Position numbers and translations under genes: made by a program. DNA of 64,000 bases from Hedera helix (Eukaryota > Streptophyta > Magnoliopsida > Apiales > Araliaceae). The notes below the pieces were generated by a model, which was not told where the DNA came from, made no database searches, and worked only from the letters and a program-made list of their open reading frames with translations. The stretch spans positions 4,088,001-4,152,000 of the forward strand of contig OX359264.1 in NCBI GenBank assembly GCA_947179155.2, in the 5' to 3' direction. This document shows, one piece after another, positions 43,305-56,480 of the stretch. Each line of letters begins with the position of its first letter. The stretch's first letter is position 1.

Positions 43305-45336
43305 GGTTACCTACCGTAGTGCATGTTAGCATGTTCTGATGTAGAAAGTTAAAAATAGAAAAAGAAAAAAGAAAAGGAAAATGTACATTTTCTAGACGTC
43401 TTTCTTTAGACTAACTTGTAAATTCTTTTTTAGTTTTTAGTAAATGAATTTTTCATTCTTTTCATCATTTTTTAAATTATTTTTTTTTATTTTTTAATGT
43501 TGTCTTGAGATATATATGGTATATATATTGCATTTTTTCTTAATTCCTTTTGATGGAGAAGAACATTTAATTCCATATGTCCAAATAAAAAATCTTTTAA
43601 AATTAAAATATATTGTTTAATTTTTATTTTATTTTTTGTAAAACAACAAGAGGGAAACAACCATTTGTGAAGTGATAATCCAAAAAATTAATGTAAACCA
43701 ATACTACTAGGTAAAGTATATGGTGCGATTACCACTAGGCCAATATGTTTTGTGACATTTTGATTAGCTTTTAAGTTACATTTTTTTTTTTATTATTACT
43801 TGTACCTTTAATTATATCAATTGTGGCTTTTTAGGTCTCTTGGAAATGAATTATTTACCAGCCTCAATAAAGTTTTTGAGCATTCCCACTTATAAGTTTC
43901 ATCTGTACCCCATTCAACATCTTTATCATTGTTCTTTCGTTTTTATGAATATAGAGCCATTGCGAGCTACCAATGGGACATGATTCATTATTTTCTCAAT
44001 TAATGGACTTAAATATAAATCTTGTGATTCTTTTTTATATCATTTTTTTGTCGCGAGTAAATCTAACAGTACAGACCATTACCGTTTTCTTTACTTGTAA
44101 TAAAAATTAACATATTTTTGTCGTAATATATTAATTAAAAAAATCTTTTATTTAGTTCATTAGCTATCACTTTAATTTTAATGTGTGGGAGTAGTTATTC
44201 AAATTCTTAATTTATGAGGAATTAATTTTGATGAAGAAAATTGGGTAATGGGGCGGCTTCAACTGACTAAATGCCAAGAGTCTCGAATCCTTGTCCACTC
44301 TAGAGAAATCAATTAAGTGCAAATTGGATTTTACATTACTAGTGGATTAATTATGTCTCTTCATTAATCAATTACGATGTCTCATGCCACTCCATTTATA
44401 TTAATAATGTGTGTTTGTTTTTTCTTTTATTTTATATTATTAATTCTTTTATAGCTTTCCCATTAAGACAGTCATCGCTTTCTCGTATTAATCACATGTC
44501 CTTCTCATGAGTGTTTGCCTAATGATGGCATATGGCTTGACAACTTGTCATTGCAAAGTGACAAAGACCCAAAGCCATCTTCCAAGAACACTAGATCACC
44601 ACCCCCAACTAGAAATATGAAATTTCAATTTTATCAACTCCGCACGTCACATTGTAATTACTTAATAAAATGATGAATTACAAAAATATCATTAATGTCA
44701 AAGCCATATATATTAATTTGTCACAACTGTGTCATTTATTATTATCAGTTCGATTTAATTTTAGTGCAAACGTAGTAATATATACATATACAATCAATTT
44801 GCGTTACAAATATATTTTTTTCTACAGACGTTTAAAACATCATATTATAATTGGTAAGCAGATAAAATAACTAAACGAATTAAACACTACCACTACAAAC
44901 GCGATCTAACGAAAATGTCCGATATCATATATTCGAGGAATCATGAAAGGTAAAAAAACACGTGTGTGAAATGGCTACATTTGGATTACCATGGAATCTA
45001 ATTAAGCAGGGTAATATTATTAAATTTAGTGGGAGACAAAAAAAGAAGAACATGTGGCTAGTGGAAAAGAGATCGAACACATCAGACCTAAAACAGAAGA
45101 AACACCATTTCAATTACATTGATGATATATGTCGTTTTAGTGTAGGCTCCACCGCATGTGAACAGCGTTGCATTTGCATGAATGAAAATGGCGGCAGCAG
45201 ATAGAACAGAGAAAAACAGTGAGCATGTCCAGAATAAGCCTGCGCTCCACGCGTACGTTAGATGAAACAGCCCGGGAAAAGAACCCTTCGCCGGTACTGC
45301 ATCTGCATGCATTTACTTCTCCAGTCAAGAATTTAT

Positions 45337-45368
<32 letters not shown>

Positions 45369-46924
45369 CGTACGTTTGGGATCAGGCGGTGAGGAGGTGA
45401 AGTGGCAATTTTGGAGGGTACAATGCCGACAGATTAGGGTTTGTTTTGTTTGGCATAAAAAGATGCTCAACTTGTCAAAAAGAAATTAGGTTGTCCTATT
45501 TTGAGTTTTCTTACAAAAATGTTTTGCATAATTATTCGTAATGTAATAAAGATGGAAAAAATCGTGAGAATAAATATTAGAAAGATAATAATTCTACCTT
45601 CCCATAATGGATATCACATTTGATGATCACATATTTATTAATAAGAAATCTGATATATATTTGTTCAACTTTTATGTTGTGCAATTAATTTTATACAATT
45701 AGGTACTCAAAATGCTGAAAATAGAACGAACTTGTGAATGTTTAAATTTATTATATGTATAGAGCAATATTGAAAATCTTTTCCGCCACTTGAAATATCA
45801 TTTGGAACACTTAATTATGACGGTTAATATTATCAGAGTAAAAAAATATTATTAAAATAATGTATTTTTTAAAATATTAAGTGTTATTAGATCAATTATA
45901 AAATGTAGTTAACTGCGTATTTCCGCCGTAGATCAATAATCTATAAAATTATACAAGAAACTGCAGTTCTTAATTACCTTTTATTGCCATAATAGATTCG
46001 TTTGATCCAGTCTACGGTGTATGATTGAATCCTTAGTGTAACTAGCTCCATGAGTAAATATAGAGAATTGATATTTTTATACGTTAATTTAATATTTTTA
46101 TAAGATAAAATAAAATTCACTTGTGAAAATATTAAATCTCTAAATATATAGAAAATTATTAAATGAAACAGATGAAGAGAAAGAAGGGTAATCAATCCAA
46201 ACCATGCATATATAATATACATGAATTTATTTATATAAAAAGTAATGTAGGAATCACGAAATAGAGTAAGCCATTAATTTATCAATAATAATTATTTAAG
46301 TTAAGTAATGGTTTAATAAATTTGGAAGTTATCTCGGAACGCATCTTCAATATGATAACCATAGCTGCTTACTTGATATTTAATTTAATCTAATGATAAT
46401 ATATACTAAAACCAAATCACATGGGCCATCATCTAACTAATTAATTTGCTCTAATCAGCATTTAACCATCTAAATATAACATCGGGGCAAAGAAAATTGC
46501 ACATGATATTTTTAGTCCGTACTATAAGGAAATAAGCGTGTATTAATTTATATAACATAATTATTTGTTTGCTAAATTTAAAGAATGTTTAGGATATTAA
46601 TTTTTAATTAAAGGGCAGATATAATATCATCCCACATATGGTGGGGCACATTAGAGGGGTCATGTTGATTTTTTAATATTAAATTGATTAATAACGTAAT
46701 CAAATTATTTTTTTTTATAAAAAAAATAAACAAATTCAAAACGATATTCCAATAGGTCACTATGATCAGTCATTGTCGTCAATTAGTATTAAGTATTAGC
46801 AAGGTAGCTCAAGGGGTGTGATCTTCTAGCTAGTTGGCCAAATTGATTTAGACCGCCCAATGGAATATACATTTGAGTCGCACAATTTGAACCAAGGAGT
46901 ATTCCCTCCCCATCTTTTCTATAA
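43305..46924. other. 3' flank and intergenic region, no further supported gene
   Basis: The RING gene transcript probably ends near 43430-43460. The rest is AT-rich. The only unusual parts are the G32 tract at 45337 and a fold-back relative of 19160-19355 at 46063-46140. A 74-codon minus frame at 45088-45312 with a hydrophobic segment (GLFWTCSLFFSVLSAAAIFI) is unrecognised and not annotated as a gene. Confidence 0.6.
45337..45368. repeat. Poly(G) tract, 32 bases
   Basis: Uninterrupted run of 32 G between AATTTAT and CGTACG. The true length may differ, because long homopolymers are unreliable in sequencing. Confidence 0.8.
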
Positions 46925-48255
<1,331 letters not shown>

Positions 48256-48984
48256 TATATAGGAAGTTGACCTCAAAATTTCTAAAAACAAAATAGAATA
48301 AAAAATAATAGAACTACTTGTAGTTAGGTTGCCATTTTATTAAAAATCATGTCTAAAAAAAAAAATTGTTATCATGAGGTTGGCAAATTTTGGATTTTTG
48401 AAGGGAATCTTGGATTCAAGTCCCAAGGAATTTTGATATCCTAAGACATAATTAGTGTTAACGCTAAAATTTGTCGAGACGCTTGACCACCGTCAATGGT
48501 ATTAACCTGCACAAGTAAATAATCGAAAGCTTGAAGGCTCGGACCGTCGGGGGATAGCTCTGACGTGAGAGTAATTACAGATCTCAAGAAATATAAACAA
48601 TTGAGTTACTTAGATTTTAGCAGGATAATTTGGCATTAGATTCTACCCCAGTTGTTCACTTCCTTTTTATAGTTGTCATTACAGATATGTAATGGCTACA
48701 TTAGAAAAGTACTGCTCGTTCCCACCATATTCGGTAACCGCCATAACGTTCGAAATTGAATGATGAATGGTAACTTTTCAATAACAACCACGTCATCTAT
48801 CATCTGGAGCATGGGGTGTATGACATCCCATTGACTCTAATAAAAATATGCAACCCAACATTGCTCCCCACTCCTTTAGCATATAAAATGTGGTGAAGGA
48901 ATAGAGGAAATTGTCTTCGGGATCCAAAAGAGGTTTCAAACTGAAGCAAAAACTCATTCGGGAGCCTTGAGACATCATACCAAA

Positions 48985-49560
48985 GGAAAAACTTATTTGG
49001 GAGTATAAAACATCCGACCGAAGCGAAAAGGCTTCTTCGAGAGTTTAGAACATCTAACCGAAAAGAAAAAGGCTTCTTCGGAAGTTTAGAACATCCAACC
49101 AAAAATAAAACTCCTTTGGGATTTCAAATACATCAAACCGAAGACAAAAGACTTCAGGATTCCAAGGACGTCAGACCGAAGAAAAAAAAACTCTTTCGGG
49201 AGCCAGGAGGCGTTAAACAGGGAGGAAAATTTCTTCGGGAATCCAAGGATATTAGACCGAAGAAAGCTTCAGGAATTCGAGGATATTAGACTAAAGTAAG
49301 CTTCGGGAAATCCGAGGATGTCAGACCGAAGTAAGCTTCGAAAATCCGAGGATGTCAGACCAAATAAAGTCTGGGAAATCTGAGGATGCCAGACCAAAGA
49401 AAGCTTTGGGAATCCGAGAATATCATACCAAAATAAGCTTCGGGAATCCGAGGATTTCAAACCGAAGAAAGTTTTGAGAATTCAAGGATGTCAGACCGAA
49501 AAAAGCTTCGGGAATCCAAGAATGTCAGATCGAAGAAAGCTTCAGGAATCTGAAGATGTC
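48985..49560. repeat. Tandem repeat zone of ~33-45 bp units
   Basis: Imperfect units with the core GAGGATGTCAGACCGAAG followed by AAAGCTTCGGGAATCC, longer and more diverged towards 48985 (TTCGGGAGTTTAGAACATC variants). It lies between gag and the 3' LTR, the same relative place as the minisatellite of the element at 9849. Confidence 0.8.
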
Positions 49561-49602
49561 TCTTCTATTATCTCTTCCGCCGACCATATTGCTTATAGGT
49601 TT

Positions 49603-50160
49603 TCATCTCTGATGATAATCATCATTAAATTTTGAAGAATCCTGAACATCAATGATGGCCTCTTCCATTTCTATGAACTTGTCTGCAACTGTGTAGCATT
49701 TGGCTAGAGATTGAGGAGCCTTCAGAATGATTTCTTCTATGAGGCGACTGGATTTCTCCACATGTAGGCCCATCATTAGGAACTGTACTGCCTGTGATGA
49801 ATCCAAGACAAGGATCTCGGCCATCGCCTCTTTGAATCTTTTCATGAACTGCCGAAAGGATTCAGAGATAATTAACTTGGCACGCTTCCTTTTCCCACCA
49901 AAGTGTGTGTGAAACTAATCCTGCAATTCCTCCCACAAATCAATCAAACTATGAGGGAGGGAAATAATCTACTCTCTTGTAGTCTTTGACAAAGTGAAGA
50001 TGAAGAGATGACACATCCCCACTGCATCATAACCATGAAATTGCATTACCCATTCAAAAGTATAAGTATGATCATAAGGATCACCAGTTCCATCATACTC
50101 CTTCAAAACTGGCACTTTGAGAGTCCGATCAATGAGTGTCTCCTCAAGCTCTTTGATAAA
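49603..50160 (-). pseudogene. Ty3/gypsy gag pseudogene
   Basis: Minus-strand translation: FIKELEETLIDRTLKVPVLK, EYDGTGDPYDHTYTFEWVMQ, FHGYDAVGMCHLFIFTLSKT, then LIDLWEELQD, a stop, FHTHFGGKRKRAKLI and ESFRQFMKRFKEAMAEILVL, on to SSRLIEEIILKAPQSLAKCY. This is the Retrotrans_gag capsid region of plant Ty3/gypsy elements. At least two stops interrupt it; the longest intact part is 80 codons (49603-49845). No zinc knuckle was identified. Confidence 0.75.
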
Positions 50161-51149
50161 AAGGGTGAATAAGATTTCTTTCTAGCAGCACGTCTTTTAA
50201 AGGTTTTTGGCCCGAAAGATTCACCAACATGATTGTCCCGACGTTGACGTTGTCGTTACTCACCATCTTTACGGTGTTTGTGGAGTTCTAGATCTTCTCC
50301 TTCGACCCTCTGAAGCTGAGGTCTAGACAGTGATTTCTCTCTAATCTTGCCGAGAAGGATGACAACCTGTTCAGGATGGGCCCCCATGTTCATCTCTCAA
50401 AAAGTTCTCAGTCTTCTCCAAGTCTACAAATTATTTTTCAAGCTCCTCTAACTGGAGTTGAAGAACTCTCTTTTGGTCTTAGACTTCCTATTGGCGACGC
50501 TGCTTGTCCGCATTAGTTGGCTTATAAGACTACGAGCATGACCCCCTACAGGATTGTTCTAGGTGAGTGTGGTTATGAGGAGCAATATGCAGTTTTTGTT
50601 TGGAAGTTTGGTCAAGAGTTTTCACTACTAAACACTAGATGACTCTCCTTCTAACACCCATGTTAACGCTTGAATTTGTCGGGACACTTGTTCACCGTCA
50701 ACGGCACTAACCTGTACAAGTAAATAATTGAAAACTTGACGGCTTGGGCCGTCGAGGTAATAGTATAGCTCCGGTGTAAGAGTAAGTATAGATCTCAAGA
50801 AATGTTAACAATTGAGGTGCTTAGAGTTTAGTAGGATAATTTGGCATTTGATTCTACCTTAGATGTTCACTTCCTTTTTATAGCTGCTTTTCTCCTCTAA
50901 CTGGTGCAGATATACAACTGCTACATTAGAGAGGTAATGCACTTTTTCACCATAATCGGTAACCGCCATAACGTCTGAAATTGAATGATGAGTGGTAATT
51001 GTTCAATAACAGTCACGTCATTTATCATCTGGAGCGTGAGGTGTAAATGATCAAGCTTGTTGAGCTGGTGCACTAAGCATAATGGGCCACAGGATCCGTG
51101 CCCGAATGTGGACATCCTATTGACTCTAGTAAAAATACACAGCCCAACA

Positions 51150-52647
51150 ATTGGTAATCCTCATTTAAGCTTCAATTATTTTGGGGATAATACTTTTGAG
51201 AAAATATTATATGAAAATAACGTTTGCTTACTATTTTTCAATTCTCAACTTAGAAGTTTTAAAACACAAATTATTTCTCAAATTTGGGTGAAGCGGTAAA
51301 GATTTATACATCGAAAATTTTGGTCCTAATATTTAATTTGCACCTAATTTAATGTCAAGCTTATTATCATAAAATATTGAAAATAAAATAAATTAAAAAT
51401 AGTAAGAGAATATCGAACCAATATGAGAAATGTGCGTACAATATTGCAACGAACTATTGAAGTGCTCAAAACTTGTTTCGGATCGGGTCCTGATCCGTTC
51501 GGTCTGAAACAAGTTTGGAGAAATAAAGTCCTTCTTCATAGAATTAATCTAGGTGTAGAGCTTTGACATGGCTACTTTGATGGTATTGCAAGGTGGGTTC
51601 AGCCGTGGTATGATTTAGGGGTGAGTTTTTAGTTCTCTGTTCTGATTTTGAAGATGAATTTTTTTCTTTTCTTTTTCTTTTAAATTAATTTTGTTTGTTG
51701 AGTTAGAGTGCAGGGAAAAAAAGTATAATAGAAAATAAGTTGAAAACTTTATATTTATTATTATTATAATTATCATATAACTAACATTTTATTTTATTTT
51801 ACTTTTTTTGTAGTGTCACGTAGAAAATTTTTAATGTATGTTAAATTATTTTTATGAAATTGTGTAATTTTAATATTTTAATTAATTCAGTTGGCTAAAT
51901 GTATTTTTTTTTTAATTCAGTGGTGAATTACACAAATAAATGTTATTTTTGCCTTAAACAATTCTATCGTGTGTATACAGAGAATAGGGCTGAAGTCAAA
52001 TTAAGATAAACATTCCTGTAACCTTAGGGCTAAGAATAAATTATTGTCAACACATGAAATTACAAATTAACATTAGTTTTCAAAACCACTAATAATTTAT
52101 CTAAAATTATTTTAAAAAATTGTTTTGAGGCTGACACGTGAGCTGCTGCCTAACATATATTTGCGTGAATCATGCATGAATGGGTCACATGTAGACAAGC
52201 GTATATATGGATGAAAACTTCTCAATATTTGTGTTGTTTGAATCACAAAATATAAATAATGGTGATATCTCCTTTAAATAATTTTATAATTATCTATAAA
52301 ATAGTTTTGCAATTTTTCAACAATTATTTTTGTTTAAATTTTGACCATCAAATCTTAGAATAGACCGTTTATGATGAAATGATAATTAATCTTATAATCA
52401 TCATTTACTATGAATTGACCACTACATTTTGCCAATTAAATTTTATGATTATTAATTCATAACAAATAATGACTATAAAAATTTATATGATTAACATATT
52501 TTGCACCGTCTATTGTAAAATTTGATGATTACAATTAAAAAACATAATTTATTTTATTATACAATATTTTAATGTAAAAAAAATGTGTTTCTAATTTATG
52601 GCCATTAGATATTAAACTGTATAACCATTATATGTCACATATCAATT

Positions 52648-52698
<51 letters not shown>

Positions 52699-54641
52699 AT
52701 TGATTGCTGAAAATTTTGTTATTGCAATCACATGTATAAGTTAATTTAATTAAAAAAATGAGTTATTATTAAAAAATTTAATGATAAAATATGTAATTAT
52801 TATAATAATATTTTAAGTAACCGATTGATTTGAATGAATATCTTATATATAATCTCTCTCTCTCCCCGGAAAAGGCTAGAAAAGAAATAGTCATAATAAT
52901 TAATAAGTACAAATTATGAAATCGGGAGTATCTTATTCATGGCAGCATCCTCTTTCTTAGTTTTGTGTCAACGTGCCACCTCAGTCTCCAAATTACAGAT
53001 AAAGAAGGGAGAATAAAAAGATGACAGGTAGGTAGATAGATATTGATAGATACACGTAGATTACTAAATAATGGCTCACATGAAAGCAACATTTGATGAT
53101 GCAGATTTATTGTGGGGATCATACAATAGTAGGACCATTAAATTGGGACAGTTTTGTCTCTCCATCACCAGCACAAAGACTTCAACCTATGTGAGATTCC
53201 CTTTCATTTCGTTCATTCCTTATTTCTTTCTTTTTTCTTTCTTTCTTTTCCTAATTATTTAATCACAACTAATTAAATCTATTATAAAGAATATACAAAA
53301 TTCAAGAATCCCTTTCAAGTTTCTTGATTATTAATATATTTTCTTATAAGTGGATTATGATCTCTTTCATTACACTTTTTTTTAATATATATTAATATAA
53401 ATATTTTTTTAATAATTATACTAATAATAAAATTATTTGCAACGAATTTTACTATGATATTAATTAATTCTTATCGTAAAAGAGATATTATTCTCTTATA
53501 AGTGATAATCTTGTGTAAGGCACGTTTGGCGGTTTTAAGTGCATAATTTATACGCATAATCACATCCACTAGTCAAATCTTGATCAAACATTATTTAATC
53601 TTTAGGATTAGAAAATTGAATGTCTGTTTCCTAAGAATCACATCTTACTCAAAAAGGTAATTAAACATATCTTTATGTTTATTAGTATATACGTGCCAAG
53701 GGCATTTTATATTTAATTGTGTTTTACCTTGCTAGCTCCTTGAGATATTAAATGATTTAATTAAATATGTTAAATTAATAAACCGTTTTCATGAACGTTC
53801 AACCTACGCTGTTGAAGAAGGCATAATTCATGCTTATCATCATTCTCCGATGAAGCCTTTCTACGGAGCACATTGAATTGTGATAGTTGCTAGGCTTGAA
53901 GAATAAATCAACTAGTTGACCTAACCAGTTGATGAGTTAAATTTGACGCCAAGAAATTAATTTAATAGGAGTATGGTAATTATACAAAAAAAAAAAAAAA
54001 AAAAATCTTTTTCCACACGAGATATGTAAAACTATAAATAAATTAGACTAAAATTCAAAGAAGATATATTTGACCTTGATCAATATATAGAAGAAAATTT
54101 CTTGCTATCTGGACCGGCTCATATGTATCTCAGTGAGTTCGACCAACCACTGTTACGACAAGATAGTTGATTTGTCTAATACATATAATAGCATCTACGA
54201 CTTTTAATTGATATAAAAACGATGTTTGGTGTATGAATTCTTATATCTTTTGTGAGATATCAACTAAATAATTAAACGCTCATCATTTTTTTATTCAGCT
54301 TTTTAATTTATATTAACATAAGTACAATTTAAATTTATATCAATTAAAAACTATCCAAATTTAAAAATATTTTTATCTCTAATTCGAGGAATAGGAAGAA
54401 AAAAAAAGAAGATCTTTTTCTTTTCTATTGAAATTAGTATAAGTACCATATAAATTTATAATAATTAAATATATACTATCTAAATTTATAAAATATTCAA
54501 AAGAAATTCAACCAATCTATAATAGGATAAGTAACTTTTAAAATAAATTTTATGTTTGGTTTTACTAATTTTATTACAAAAAAATTATCACAATTTTATG
54601 TAATAAATTAAGACAATATAACACATTATACTATGTCGTAT
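51150..54641. other. AT-rich intergenic region
   Basis: No supported gene. A hairpin (51469-51516) and an (AT)n run (52655-52692) stand out. The 63-codon frame at 53071 (MAHMKATFDDADLLWGSYNS) has no recognised domain and is left unannotated. Confidence 0.6.
51469..51516. repeat. Short hairpin with 11-bp stem
   Basis: AAACTTGTTTC (51469-51479) and GAAACAAGTTT (51506-51516) are perfect complements. The loop contains a second GGATC/GATCC pair. Confidence 0.7.
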
Positions 54642-55402
54642 TGTAAAATCCTGAATTTTAATAAATATATTTCAAATTTTCTCACAACTTTATGCTTAAC
54701 AGTAAGGTGTTAAATTAATAAAAATTAAAATTAAGGATGTTATATGCAAAAAATTTATGTCGGACAATATTCGATTGTTTGGGGAATATTCATTCTATCG
54801 AGGAATATTCGTTCTGTCTGAAAATATTCGTACAACGGCGTCGAAATATTCAGTTATGAGTGGACCCCACAACGAAATATTGTAGGATAAAGAAAACAAC
54901 ATCAATAGTCTTTCTAAATAAAAATGGTTAATAGTATTATCACTTTTAACTGTTAAAATATCCATTGATAAAAGTATGGTAACATATGGTATTTTACTAT
55001 AACACGCGGTATTTTACAATAACACATGTTATTGCATAGTAGCACACGGTATTACACAATGTTTAAGTTAATGAACTGATAAAGTGGCTATTACATAGTA
55101 TTTCATCAATAATTGTCATTACACAGCATTTTACATTATTGAACCAATAATTGTCATTACATTTTATTTTACGTGATTGAATCAATAATTGTCATTACAC
55201 AATATTTTACATTATTAATTGCACAGTGTTCCATATTATTGAATCAATAATTTTCATAATGTACAACATCTTGCATTATTGGGCCAATAATTATTACGGT
55301 AGTAGTTACGGGTATTAAACAGTTAGACAGATTTATTATTTAAAAAATATTGTATGTTTAATCATTGGGATATTAAATCAATAAAATAATATGAAAATGT
55401 AT

Positions 55403-55512
55403 AACATGTGTACGTGTGTAACACGTGTAAATGTGTAACACGTGTAAGTGTGTAACACACGTAAATGTGTAACGCGTGTAAATGTGTAACGTGTGTAGGC
55501 ATGAAACGTGTG
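55403..55512. promoter_or_regulatory. Tandem GTGTAACACGTGTAAAT array with G-boxes
   Basis: Six short units of about 17 bp; two contain a perfect CACGTG (55422-55427 and 55439-55444), others CACACG or GCGTGT variants. It lies about 120 bp upstream of the LTR TATA-like box. CACGTG is the core site of plant bZIP and bHLH factors; activity is inferred. Confidence 0.5.
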
Positions 55513-56480
55513 TTAGTCAACGAACGGTGCAGATTAAAGTGTGAAACGTGTGTTGGTTGATGAATGGTTCAGATTAAAAGATAATATTAAAATGTGTAAC
55601 GTGTGTGTGGAAAAGTTAGTTAGGCCCTGACTATAAATAAGGAGCTTAGCATAAGGAGTTTCATATATTTCTCGCTTAATTTTCTTTCCACTCTCGAAAT
55701 ATTTCTTAGTGTAAGTGATTCTCTGAGAGTATTAAAATTATTTTAAGCGTTAAAGATTTAAAAGGGTACGAGTATTGTTCAAGTAAATTTTTTTTATATA
55801 AAAGTTATATAAACACTCACACATACATCAGTTTACAACTCTTCTTTTAGAATACTCTTCTATTAGAAGATTTATTTTGAAAAAAATTCCTTTGAAAAAT
55901 TTTACTTTAAAAACTATTTTGAAGTATATTTATATAGTCACTTTAATGATTTTATATACATAAACTTGGTATGTGTTACTTATTAATTAAATTATGAATA
56001 TACATATAGGTTGATCAACCTCATAAAAGCTGTATTTAGTCGCGAGATAAGGTAAGAGATATCATTTTCTTTCAAACTTTTAATTTTTTTTACAGTAAGG
56101 GGTATTATTATTTTCATCATTATAAAGGGATATCATTTTCTTTCTTACTTGTAAGGGATACCATCTTTTTCATCTTCTAGCACTTAAACTTATTACGGTA
56201 AGAAAGTATCTCATTTGTATTTCTAATATTATTAAACGGTGAAAATTCTTAAATTAATAATTCATTAATATTCCCTTAATAGTTTGCACTTCATCTAATA
56301 CCCTTTGACAAGAATATTTCTATTAAATTTCCATCGTCATATTTGAATTATAAACTTATGGACTTTGAACTTTTGAACTGTGGACATTTATTTGGACTGT
56401 GAACTTATGAACCTTGAACTTTTAAATTGTGGACATTTATTTGAACTGTGAACATTTTGGACCAATTCCTTGTACCGTAA

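Larger units (their letters stand above)
48456..51149 (-). mobile_element. Non-autonomous Ty3/gypsy-type LTR element (gag only)
   Basis: Direct repeats 48456-48860 (405 bp) and 50661-51149 (489 bp) both begin TGTTAACGCT and end CAACCCAACA/CAGCCCAACA. Flanks ATTAG (48451-48455) and ATTGG (51150-51154) match at 4 of 5. On the minus strand a purine-rich AGGAGTGGGGAGCAA precedes the LTR at 48860, fixing the orientation. The interior holds a broken gag and a tandem-repeat zone but no pol. Confidence 0.85.

Noticed and set aside
46790..46890. Possible tRNA-like segment (GGTAGCTCAAGGGGTGTGATC)
   Set aside because: An A-box-like start is present but there is no B box or cloverleaf fold; not called as a tRNA or SINE.
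53071..53262. 63-codon frame MAHMKATFDDADLLWG
   Set aside because: No recognised domain, no splice context and a low-complexity C-terminal half; insufficient support for a gene.
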